NCBI GenBank assembly: GCA_963971285.1
Contig: OZ020244.1
Span: forward strand, 33,232,001 to 33,296,000
Source: Astropecten irregularis
Taxonomy: Eukaryota > Echinodermata > Asteroidea > Paxillosida > Astropectinidae
Reading direction: 5' to 3'
DNA: 64,000 bases
The notes beneath the pieces were generated by a model. It saw only the letters and a program-made list of their open reading frames with translations, did no database searches and was not told where the DNA came from. Shown here piece by piece: positions 1 to 12,800 of the stretch. Within the stretch, counting starts at the first letter, position 1, and each line of letters starts with the position of its first letter. Position numbers and translations under genes: made by a program.

Positions 1-97
1 CAACTCTACTCACATATGACCCAAGCCGGGATCAAACCTGGGCCACATTGGTGAGAGGCGAGAGCCTAACGCACTTGCCACCTATGCACCTAATAAT
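1..97 (-). repeat. tRNA-like SINE, 5'-truncated by the window edge
   Basis: About 85% identical by eye to 60820-60912. On the minus strand it has a B-box-like GGTTTGATCCCGGC and an A-box-like TGGCAAGTGCGTTAGGC. Not a functional tRNA. Confidence 0.6.
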
Positions 98-378
98 CTG
101 TCATTTCAATCTTTCAAATCAATTTCAATCCATCAGAAGTATTCAAAAACCAAGTGGAACTTCTCCGACTACTGGTGGTAAAGGTGCCTATGACGGTAGC
201 TACTGGGGCTGACCAGAAGGCCATTATGAAATGAGGCTTGAGGTTAGACTTAGGACTTATTTCCCAACTGCTATTTGTGGCCCACAAAATGAAATAAAGG
301 GAATGTGCCACATGACGAAACCGGAAAAAAAGGCTCCAGCTTCGCCATGTATCTCAAATTCTCAAGCCCGTCAATTTT

Positions 379-656
379 AATACTCATCAAATAACCACAA
401 GGGAAACTGACTGAATTTTAAAGTCATTGAAAGGTGAACAAAGAAAATATTGACTGGAGCGGGATACGAACCGGCGACCTCCTGAATACCGTACAGGCGC
501 TCTACCAACTGAGCCATCCAGCCCTACGTTGGTGGTGACCCCAATAGTCAATTATCTTTGTTCGTTTGGCAGTCAGAAGCCATGAAACCACGCACACACC
601 GCCATACCCCTGGGATCGTTTCAATGATACACGCAGCAATGCCGCAACATTATTTT
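379..656 (-). repeat. tRNA-derived SINE (family 1)
   Basis: On the minus strand it carries GGCTGGATGGCTCAGTTGGT (A box) and CCGGTTCGTATCCCGC (B box), followed by TTTCTTTGTTCACCTTTCAA and CCCTTGTGGTTATTTGATGA as tail. Other copies lie at 10905-12225 (split), 15387-15690, 27010-27460 and 31905-32045. Confidence 0.75.
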
Positions 657-725
657 AATAGCTAAATAAATCCCAAGCCTTTAGCCTCAAGCCTCCTTAT
701 GTAAAGACTCTAGGACTCCTCCTAC

Positions 726-839
726 CTCTACTTCGGCAAGTCTTCTCTCAAACCAGCCTTTGGTGTTCTCTAATGATTGCACTTTCTCTTCCTTCTCAGC
801 AAGCTGATCCTTGAGCGGCTCCAGCTCTTTACAAAGTTT
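726..839 (-). CDS. GRIPAP1: GRIPAP1 exon 25 (last exon inside the window)
   Basis: 114 nt, phase 0 to 0. Encodes [20 protein letters not shown] and then [24 protein letters not shown] is conserved with vertebrate GRIPAP1. It ends at a GTAGGA donor, so the gene continues to the left. Confidence 0.93.
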
Positions 840-3800
840 CTGTGACACAAAAAAAAATAGTATTAACAAACAGACTTTATACAAAATTGTTTAAAGGTAA
901 AATACAGGTCACAGGGCAGCACTCATAGTTTGTCTGATCAAACATGTACATGAAATAATGAACCTGTGGAAATTTGAGCTCAATCAGACATCTGAGTCAC
1001 GAGAAAATAGCGAAAACCCGACTCAATTTTTCTTATAAAACATGAAGAATGGATTTGATCTTATCCTGTTTTCGGTCTTTGTTTCTTACTAATTTCTGGA
1101 TAAATACAGCATTTCAGGTGGAAATATTTCACTGATCACAATAATTCCTTCCAACTCACCGTCTGTTTCTGCAAATGCTGCCGCAAATCATCCCGTTCAG
1201 TCTGTAATTAAGAAGTGACAACAAAAAAAAGCGGACAGTGATGCAGTGCATGTCAATAATGGTTGACTGGTTGACAAAATGGATGCTGATCATCAATCCT
1301 GGTCTACTGTACTGTGTGGTTGTGGATGTGCATTCGTGCCTTACCTCATGGGCTTGGCTGACCCTGGCCATTTCACTCTCATGCTGTTGTTTTATTGTTT
1401 GCGTCTGTATGGCAAGATCGTCAAGCATTGTCTTACGTTTCTCTGCAATCTGATGATGCCAAAAAAAAGATAAAATTAACAAATTATTTTCTTAATATTG
1501 ATGAACAAATCCATTATTTGCATACAATTGTAGACAATTCTAATGGTCCAAATTTCTACAAAGAAAATAATTTTTAGAGAACAATCATAAAAAATTATGG
1601 ATGGCACACAACTAATAACATTGATAATGGTGGATACTCATAAAGCCTACGTCTCGTCTTTCAATGCTCACGGCACAAATTACTATTATCCCTGGTCATT
1701 GGGCTGCACTTACTTTCCCCCGAAACAATCTCAACTCCCTGTGGGGAGTACGGTATATATCAGGCTGCTGTAAGGCGCACAAAGACTAATCAACCACTCA
1801 AAGCCCTCTTTACCCTCTCAGGTACCCATTTACTCCTTGGTGAAGAGGAGCAATGTGTGACAAATCATCTTGCCCAAGGATGCAAGCACCACTATCCCAT
1901 GGCTGAATTTGAACCCACAATCTGTAACTTGACCACAAGACCTTGAGTATGACACACCAGACCGCTAGGCCACTGGCATCCTGGCTGAATAGCCAGACCT
2001 CCCTTGTCAAGAGCCCATGGGACAAGGACAAATAAGACAAATGGGTCATTCCATCAGGGTGGGGCACGATTGGTGGACGTCTCTATGCCATATAGCCATA
2101 TCCTCTACCATGACTCCTGATTTTTAAGACAGTAAGCGGTTCCTGTTAAGCTGTGCCAAGATGAACTTCATTTTAAAATCTGAACATTTTCTTGACCACA
2201 GTCTTGGCACATAATCAGAATCTATAAACCATCTTCTCCCTTTCCAATCTATACAACCTGGCATTCATGGAGCCCGATTTCACAAAGCACTAAGATTTAT
2301 CTTAAAGGTAATATCATACTTTGGTTTTTATCAAAGAAATACAGATTCATGGGCAAAAATATCAAGACAAATACAGTAACAGTCATCTGTGAAAAATTCA
2401 GTCCCATACGGTGCCCACTTTTTGAGAAAACAGTGAAAAACAGCCACAGTATTTCTTAAGTGTTTTCTCTTTGATTTTTGATCTTTTAAAAGATCAAAAA
2501 GATTTTCGGTTGTTGTTTGACTAATTCCTGGATAAATACACCATTTCAGGCTGAAACATTTTAACGGTATGTTCCTACCACTACCATCTTTATACGCTGT
2601 AAGTTATATGTAAATCTGTGAACATTTCTGTTTTGGTTTCTTACCAGGATATGATATTGCTATAAAACAAAGTGTGATGCTACATTAAAATCACTGTGGT
2701 GATCCTCACAACTCATCTTAAGATAAGTCTATAGTGCTTGGTGAAATCAAGCCCAGGCCTGCCAGTGAAAGGTACTGGGGAGCATCGAATTGACAAACAT
2801 GCTAACGGTCTCTACCTTCTTGGCTTCTTGGAGGTCTTTATGCAGGTTGTCCCTGTCATTCTGCACCTCCCTCAGGGTCTCATTCAGCCGGGTGTTGGTG
2901 TTCAGACACTCGGCCAGCTGGCCTTGGCAACTGTCCTTATCCACTAACAACTTACTGTAGGACAACTGCAATTCCTCCAACTGCTTGTGCGTGGTGGCAC
3001 AAATCCTGTTTGGACGGCAATAACACAGAAATTGCATGACATTGATAGAACTGTGTCCAAATGAAATACAAGGATGCTTTGGTATGAAACAGAGCAGAAA
3101 TTGTAAATAGTACAGCGAAACTGCAACCCAGGGGCCAATTTCATAGAGCTGCTTACGCACAAAATTTGCTTAAGCATGAAAAGTCTTCCTTGATCAAACA
3201 GGATTGCCATCCAAATGTTCATGTGATGTTTACTGCTTTTGACTTGTAGTCGGTCATTGTTTGCTGAGCATAACATTCACAAGGAGTTTTGCCTGGCATA
3301 CTGATTTAATTTACCAAGGTTTTTGGTGTTTAAGCAAATTTTGTTGCTTAAGCAGCTCTATGAAATTGGCCATTGGTTTAGGCTTTGGAGTGGGCTGCTC
3401 ATACAAAGATACATTTATCAATACAGTACTCTGGGTTTTTTTTTTGTCACCGGGGAACTGCATAAAACCATAGAGTTAAATAAAAAACTAATTAGTGCGT
3501 CCTTCGTATTCTATGCGCGTGCTCTCGGCACTCTGGCATGGAAGCGCAGCCACCATTTTAGTTGGGGTGACTGAGCAACCGCAGTAGATTCCAAATACGG
3601 TACCCGGATGTTACTCGATGAACTGCGCGCACAGTGCGTGACGCGAAGGGTATATAATGCACAGTGCTGCACGCACAGTGCTGCCCGCTGTACGCACAGT
3701 GCTGCCCGCTGTACGCACAATTTGAAACACGACACGCGCGTTTGCCCTTGCTTGGTATTCTTAGGCAATGGCGCTGGCCATGGTTCAGTGTATCACACGC

Positions 3801-6800
3801 AGAGTTTTTTTTATCTAACTCTATGATAAAAACAGCCATGAGATTTTGAAGTGTATTTATACCTTGAATCTATTGCACTCCTCTGCAGTGACGCTCTGGA
3901 CCTGAGCAAGGGAAGATACACATCATTAAAATGCAAAGTTGAAATCGGACCAACAACTGTACACGGAGAAGATGTGGCATTAATCTTAATGTCTGTATAA
4001 AACCATACAAACAACCAGCACGTAACATGTTAGATGATTTTCCACTATGTTTTATGAATATGAATTGTTATGGATCATTTCAACAGGTTTGGGCATGGTA
4101 TGCACAGAGTCTGTGTAGCATCAGCTGGCTTGGACTGCACTAATGCTCGCCACTTAGCCTTTTAATTAGGGGGTTTACGAAACCGAGGCTCAGGCTCCAT
4201 TTCATGAATCCATTCTAAACTGACGAGTATCAAAATAGAGGCGCTTGGCTGCTTCGGAAGTAGATTCTCTGCTTTGAAAAAGAATACAGAGCTTCAGCTT
4301 CAATGAAAAACCACAACCTATATTTTCAGCATATGGATAACAGAGCCGAACCTGGGCCTGAGCCTGAACCTCCGTTTCATACATGTAAACTCCCTATAAA
4401 TGGAGTGGATCGTTGAATCGGTCTACATTTCTGTTCAGATGAGGCTATTGGACTCATTTCATTATGATGGTGCTCTCTTTCAAGTAAACGTCTTATAGCT
4501 GTATAGGATGGTTCACGTTGGCTGATGCTACATAGACACGGTACAAATCATTGCCCAACTTGCTGTAATTACCCTGATGCAAAGAAGCCGGGGAAGCCAT
4601 GGAATAAGGGTGAATGGGGGATGATGGCTCGGGTCAGGAAAGGTTGGAAAGGATGGGAAGGACTAACATTACACAAGGTTACAGTAGGGTCAGGATATTG
4701 GCAAAATACTGTGGTAACCTAAAGCCCATAATAACATTGCTTCCTGAATCTGCCTAAATCCAGCACTGTACAGTAAACCTTATGGCACATTCTGAGGGCA
4801 CAGTAGGACAACATGAATCCAGGAAGCTAACCATAATAGAGTTACAGAGTCTGGTCCGCCATCATCTCGGAGCAGGGGTCGATTTCACCAAACTCATCGT
4901 AACAATCATAATCAATCGTAGGACTTAAGATGCATTGCAGCCCATCATAGGATATGATGGGTTACTTTTCGTAATTCGAGTTACAATTGATCGTAGGGCT
5001 TGGTGAAATCGACCCCTGGATTTAGGCAGACTTAGGGATAGAGACGTATGATAGAAAACAATCTGAAGCAAACAAAAATAATAAATGAACGTCAGCTAAA
5101 AATTTGTAGCATGCAAATAAACCATGGCAAAATAAAAAACTCAAAAGAACATATATGCATCTTTGACTGCACATCTATGATGCATCATGAAACATGCTGC
5201 CAATTACAAAATCAATGTTAAATGCACAAATTAAAGCTTATGCACTGTTTACCACAATTCAACCCGCCAAAACAAAAATTGAACAAATTTGGATGTTTAA
5301 AGTCAGATCATGGAAGTTTTGAAGCAAAGCAATCTGGCCACTTTGTAAGGACCTAGAGCAATCATGTTCATAACTACAACAAGCTTGAATTGAGGAATAA
5401 CATTCTTCTGAAACAGATCCAATTGTCTTCATATGTTTTAATTTGGATGTATTCTATTTGGTGCATATGTTTTTATAGATTGTCTGGGTTGCAAAACCTC
5501 CACTGAAGGAGTTGAATGAAAGGACTCTCTTAGTATAAAGCTCAAAACCAAAGAAATGTTCTACTCAGGAAATCGCTACAACAATTTCAGAAATGGGAGT
5601 CGATGCAGCTGTACCCCTACTTTAAGATGCTGTCATTCCACTACAGCCCAAACTTCACTTACATGGCATGTGTAAAATAGGGGGTTTCCATATTTTAAAC
5701 TGAAGAACGCAACAAATGACAAAGGACAACATTGCGTTCTTGGTCTTTTGTTACTGACAGCCAAGTGAGTAAGATTACTTGTAAGTTCTGGGCTTATGAA
5801 TACTCAACGTACAAGTTTAATAAAAGACAAAACCGTCTGGAAATATTTTCCTTATTTGGTTTTTCAGTAAAGTTTAGAGTCAGTAGATGATTCTGATTGC
5901 AGCATCTGGCATGTGTGATATTTAAAATGGGGCAATTCCATGGTAACTCAAGTTTTGATTTTCATGCATTTTTCAGATTCTTGTGGCTGTAGTTATTTTG
6001 TTGTACAAGTTTAAGTCTGTTATTTCCATAGTAGATTGGGTATATCTAAGTCTACCCAATCAGTTTATACTCAAGTTGCATTTTCATAGAAACATGAGTA
6101 TTAAACCGATTTTAAATGCCTTGTGTATCATTTTGAATGTAATGTTACAAATTTTCGTTCTTAGGTACACTCTATCTACCATGGATAAGACATGAACTAA
6201 ACTTGCACAACAAAATAATTACAGCCAAAAAGAATCTGAAAACAGCATGAAAAATGTAACGTGAGTCACCATGCAATTAACCAATTGGGTGAATGAGATG
6301 ACAAACACAAAGTATCTACCAATGCAAAAAAAGAAGAAACAACTTCCCAGAAAATGCATGACCCCCAAAAATGACCAAAGCAAAATGGAACAACGATGAC
6401 CATTCACCCAGAGAAATAAAAAGGTGAATGAATTGACAACCTTCTTCCTACATGTAGGTGTAATTTAAGCATTTATCTCATGGTGCTGTAGATGTGACCG
6501 ATGCACAATGACATACTACAAAGGTTTCAACAGGTCATGGAAATTTGCTTTTCTGCTTTCCTCCTTCAAGATTTGCACACATGCCCAAATGAGTGACTTT
6601 GAATTCTTTAGCCTAGCAGATGTAGATTGCTCAGATATCCACAACTTCATGAATTTTTTAATGATTCCAAACCAAATGTTATCAACTTCGTTTTTCTTTT
6701 ATCTTTTTTGGTTTTTATGAATATTAAATGATTTTGGTCGGAAAATAGATAATATGCAATTTTTTTTGTTTTGTTTGAAAGATTGTTCTTAGTCATATTC

Positions 6801-9800
6801 ATCAAAAATGTAATTGCTGGGGATGCTATAATTGTTTTCCCATATTTTATTAATTCCTGACCTATTGAAAAAAAATCCCAAAAGAAAACAAAACTGCCAT
6901 TAAACAACAAGACACCGCACCAACATGGAAATTGCCCAAAGCGCCCAAAAAATGATACAAAACAAATTTCAAAGATGATATGACTTTTATATTAAACAGC
7001 CAATCAGCAGTGGTGGTCAAGTAGTACCTGTTTGGCCTGTAATAGCTCATTCCCCAAACTTTCTAAAGAATCCCGGAGGATGGCTAACTGCTCGCTATTG
7101 GCTGCCTGTAGTTGCCGTGGCAATGGGGGTGGAACCATTCAATAGGGAGGGGGGGGGGTATGGGGGAGGGGATTAGTAAGACAAGTTAATAGGATAAGCT
7201 TTCATGATAATTCATAGAGGGCAGCAGACTCGGAGTCTCATTGTTAGTGTTCAATCATGGAGCCCATTGACACAGATGTCATTATAAGGAAATATACAGG
7301 ATTAGCGGGATGCATTTTGAAAACTAGATAATTGGAAAAGAATAGTTTCCCCCCTTCAAAAGCCACCAAATCCAATATCTGTAGTTGCATATGGATAGTT
7401 CTAAAGCAAGGTTTTGAATAGGGTAAATTTGAGCTGAATTTGTGAGAAAGAAACAGGCAGGGGCCAATTTCACGGCCCTGCTTAGCACAAAACTTTGCTA
7501 ATCATGTCGTACACAAACAGGACTAACAACCAAATGTCCATGTGTTGTACATGTTTATCACTTGTGATTGTTCTTTGCCTGTTGTCTGCTGACCATGGAT
7601 ATCTAATGGCATTTGTAAAATGGTGGTTTGTTTTATTGGGTAAGACATTTTGTGCTAAGCAATTTTTTTGTGCTTTACAGCTCCATGAAATTTGCCCCAG
7701 TTGAGCTGGTTCACCTTACATGGGTAATGCTCTGAAGATTTCATGCAGAGCCATTTAAACACTTATAGTAAGGAGCCCTCTGGAGTCATGTCATAAACAA
7801 GCCAACTTTAAAAAGATCATGAAGGCATAATTTCAGAGATCTGCTAACTGCATATAATACTCAATTCTTTGGGGTTCTATGCAAGCTGAGTAAGCAGGAA
7901 ACTTATCATACAGTGCACAATTGAATATTCCTTGCTTATCCATGAACAAGAATATTGCAAGCACAGAATTCTCTGCTTCCATAAGCACAGATTCTGAGCT
8001 TACGGTTAAGCAGAGCCATGAAACCAGGCGCCCAGTTGGGTTATTCCGCCAAGCTGGGCCAAGAGAAGTTCCCATGTGCTTCATTATGAATGGGCACAGA
8101 GAGTTTGCTTTTAAATGAAAATGAAAATAACCTCTAGCATTAGGAAGTTATCATGATGTTGTAGAGGCATGATCAAGGACACATCAGCTGGTTCGATCAT
8201 TTACTTGTTACATTAGAAGGGGACAAGTAGATCCAAATCTAATCACAATGATTAGGGCCTACCTAATTGAATGACCTGGGCCCAATTTCATGGAATCTGT
8301 GACCCCATTTTTGTGCTTACTGCTACTCATGAAATCCATATCATGGAATACGTAAGCAAGACTTTCGCCGCTTAATTGGTTAGCGAATAATTTCTAGGCT
8401 AACCTTGATATTTTTGTGCCAACGCGCTGTCATGTGCATTCTGCAGAAAGTCATTGCTTATCTTTGCCAGAAAGAAAACTCTTCCGTGAAATGCGCTTAC
8501 CGTAAACAAAAAGAATCTGCTACCATAAGCGATGAATTCTTGCTTCCAGTAATGGATTCCATGAAATTGGGCCCCGAATAGAGAATATCTCATGGTAGAA
8601 TTTAAGATGGCAGATCAGGCATGTGTAGCAAAGCTCAGAAAGTGAAGAATTATGTCAAATCTGAAATGTTTAAGACTGCCTTGAACTATCAACCTGTTGG
8701 CCTTTTCACACTAAGAAAAATCTCCGGGTTGTACACGGGCCTGACACATGTGTAAAAGTGACTGACCTTTTCACACTGCAAGATTTCAACACGGCATCGA
8801 CCCACAATACTGTATGGGGAATTTTCTTTGTATCCGTGTTGAAAGCGCAATCCCGTGTGTAGTGTGAAACGATCACGCAATACATGGGTCAACCATTACA
8901 CGTGTCAAGCAAATGCCGGTGTTGCAATGGGTAGTGTGAAAACGGAGCGAAAGTGACCCGTGTTGAAATTTTAAGAATTCAACACGGATTGGACCCGTGT
9001 AGACTTTGACACAGGTTGGACGCTCATAGTGTGAAAAGGTCAGTTAGATTTCTTTGGGGCTTGTATATGTGTGTATTAGGTGCAGCAAATTAAGATTCTT
9101 CAATATACGGTGCTACAGTGTTTTCAAACTAGGGTTTTCAAATTGTATGGTAACAAGCTAGCATCACGACATCGAATATTTGAACAGAAATTACGAATCA
9201 TTGTTTGGCTTTTGAATCAATCATCTTTGTGAATTTTGTATACTGTCATCCAGAACTCTACAGTCTACTACAGAATACCACATATGGAATTTCATGTGGG
9301 TAAGTGTGGTATCCTGAATACAACAATACACCACAAAGTGGTTTTGTGTGGTAATGCATAGTTTATGATCTGGTTTCCCTGTGGAGACTGTGGTAATGGT
9401 TTATTAACAGCTCTTGTCTCGTGTGCTAGGTGCAGAGGGCTGGCGGTTAATAAGATGGAGGCCGAGGTCACAAATGCATCCGTGGGAAAGAAAAATATCT
9501 CTTCCGTGAGTCGTAAGAAGAGTTTGCTGTCACTTGACCATTTTGACAATATGTTTACGGTCATCAAAAAAGAAACTTGTTTCACACAACATCAATCAAA
9601 CTGTTTTGTCCACCATGCAGAACTTCAAAACATATCCTTACAATCAATTCTTTTCCAATGCCTTGGATTATTTTATGCTGTTGTAATTGTAATAAGCTTG
9701 AAATCAATCCAAATTTTCAAAAAAAAAAAAATGGTAGGGCGGAAGCCATCAAAGAAATAGTACTGACAGAAATAATATGAAAGGAATGGATGTCACTGCC

Positions 9801-12800
9801 AGCTAATAGGCCTATACGGGAGGGTGCATAAACAGCTAGGGATGGCTCTATACCTACAAAATGAGTGGTCTGGTTTGCAAGAATCAAATTGTAAAATGCA
9901 GGAATTTAGGAAAAACTCTTGTCTTTATTAGCTATCTACTTTGGTCAAGCATGCCTGTACAACTCTCTAACAGTGAAAAAATGAATAACAACAATCAGCC
10001 ACAATCTGCATATGCAACTTCTAAATGCAATGACATTGTTAGGCCGTGTCCAAATGCTCTGGCTGCAGCCGCAAATTACACAAGCACCTATGGCAGCCAC
10101 TAGCCAGTGACTGCAGCCATTTCCATATTCTTATGTGTTATTTGCAGTTGCAGCCAGAGATTTGGGACACAGCCCTAGGCTGTAGGCTGTGTTGAAGTTA
10201 GGTTTTTCTTTTCTTAGGTGATCTTGCACTTTATGCACAAACATCACGGTGTGGAAACTATGGTGTTTGAATGTACCAATGTTTGAGCGAGACACAGCTT
10301 TGACGCCCATGGAAAATTATAATGAATTCACATTTTGAACCCCTTTAATGTTTTTATTATCGTTATTTGTTATGTCAGAGAGTTGGGCCAGTAATGAAGC
10401 AATTATTTATTTACCCATCTAGTGTGAAAGTTTAGTATTGGTCAGTAGAGCAGCATTTGCATTTGTTTAGCATGCCATGACAATGCTAGCCACATGGTCT
10501 GTTTGCAACTTAGAGTCTTGACTGTTTGATTAGTCAATGGCAATGGGAGACGTTTGGAGAGTCGGTCTTGAGTTAGCAGCGCATGCGCAAACCATGCTTG
10601 CGCAATTGTGAGCATGCACGCGTTGTATTGCGCGTGCGTGCGCGTGCACTGTTGACTCAAGACCGACTCTCCAAAAGTCTCCAATTTCCATCCGAGCATG
10701 CAGCCTGCATTCTTCAACCCTATGTCAGTTTGTCTGTTAGGCCCAATGTCTGGATGGCGGATTGAGCCGACCATCTTACCTGAGTACTGAGCGCCCTGAC
10801 TGATGACTCCAATTCCTGGATTCTTTGATGGTTGCTGTCGTTCTGCTCTGCCGAATACTGCCAAAGACATGAGGTAGAGATATTGCTTATTCATCCATTT
10901 TATACTTCACTGAGAAGTGAACAAAGACAAATTTACTAGAGCGGGACTCGAACCGGCAACCTCCTGAATACCGCACAGGCGCTCTACCAACTGAGCTATC
11001 AAGCCCTACATTGGTAGTGACCCCAATAGTCAATTATCTTTGTTTGTTTGACAGTCAGAAGCCAGGAAACCACGCACACACTGCCATACCCCAGGGATCA
11101 TATCACCATAAACGTAGACTTGGGGCCAAGTCTTTCTTAGTCCGCGCGGTGATTGTCTCTTTTTTTCCCCGCAACTCTCGCGAAACCGCGCGAGACTCAT
11201 GGCTACGGCGAGAGTTCATCTCTCGGCCCGGGACCGCTCAAAAAGAAAGACTTGGGAAACCTGTTTTAGACGCATATTCATTTATTCACGTATGGGTGTG
11301 CTTTGCATTACGGTTGCCGTAGAGACGGCCGTTAAGACGAGTCCATTTTATTTGAGGGTGTATACAATTTCAAATAAGGCAGCAGTGGTGTACTTATACT
11401 TATATTACTAATTACTACTTACTACTACTAACATTGGACAGCATTTTCAAATTATGGTTTATGTTCAATTACTTCATAAGTTGAATGATTTAATAAATCA
11501 TTTTGTATTAAGCTGGAACTTAATCTATTAGTTTAACATACGTGCATTAGTTCATGGAAATGAATAATACCCACGGTAAATGTCAATAATGTTTTTTAGC
11601 AAGTGTGTAGGTTAACATGTACCTGATGTACGTAGGTCTACACTATAGCTATAGTTATTAAGACGGACTTATTCCTATTATGCACAAAGAAGATAAAAAC
11701 AAACATGCATATATATTAATTTCACGACCCACGAGTTAAAAGTCTCATTATCAAGGTCTCACTGCAGTTATATAGCTAGATACGTGCGACGGCTGTGGTT
11801 GTGTATTCAACGTGACTCAGCCGTAGTGTACACGTGCAGGATGTAGCGTAGGCCTACATAATGAATATTCATTTAATAAAGATTGGCCAATCAGACGCGT
11901 CCGTACGATTTCGGCTAAAGAGCCCATAGGCCGTGTACAAACAGAAAACAGGTTTCCCAAGTCTTTCTTTTTGAGCGGTCCCGGGCCGAGAGATGAACTC
12001 TCGCCGTAGCCATGAGTCTCCCGCGGTTTCGCGAGAGTTGCGGGGAAAAAAAGAGACAATCACCGCGCGGACTAAGAAAGACTTGGCCCCAAGTCTACCG
12101 TTAACGCAGCAATGCAGCAACCTGAAAACGGTACATGGGGGAACACTCAAAGAGGATACAGCTTTTAATTTAAAATAATCATCAAATAACCACAAGGGAA
12201 ACTGAGTCAGTTTCCCTTTTGGTTATTTCATGATAATATTTATTTATTTATTTTTCTCTGGCTCACCTACACTTACTTACTAAATCCAATAAGAAAAGTG
12301 GTCTGGTAGGAGGTGAGGGAGAGTAGTAGAGGAAGAAGGTAGGGTAATGTGGTAGGAGGAAAGGAGCAGATGCAGTGGCGTATCTAGAGAAAATGGCGCC
12401 CGGGGAAAGTACTAAAATTACGCCCCTAATTCCATGTTTCTGATGCCAATGAAAAAAGAAAATCAGACAATTTGTAATTGAAATCTTTCTTTCTTAAGAT
12501 TAAAAAAAAACTACAACAGTACAGCTCCTTTAAAAAAAACAATTCAAATTTGTAAAAAATGTTATCTTTTTTCCTTTGCGTCCCCTAAAAGGTGGTGCCC
12601 GGGGCACTTGCCCCTCTCTAGTTACACCACTGAGCAGAGGGTGGGGGGGATAGGTCGAGGATACATGGTAATGGAGTAGAAAGGGCATATTACCTGTTTG
12701 GCTCTTGTCAGCTCTTCTAGTACCTTCTGCTTTTCTTTCTTCAATTCCTGCCGGAAAAGAAAGAAATATCCCATCAGTTAAGATTAAATAGATCACAAAC

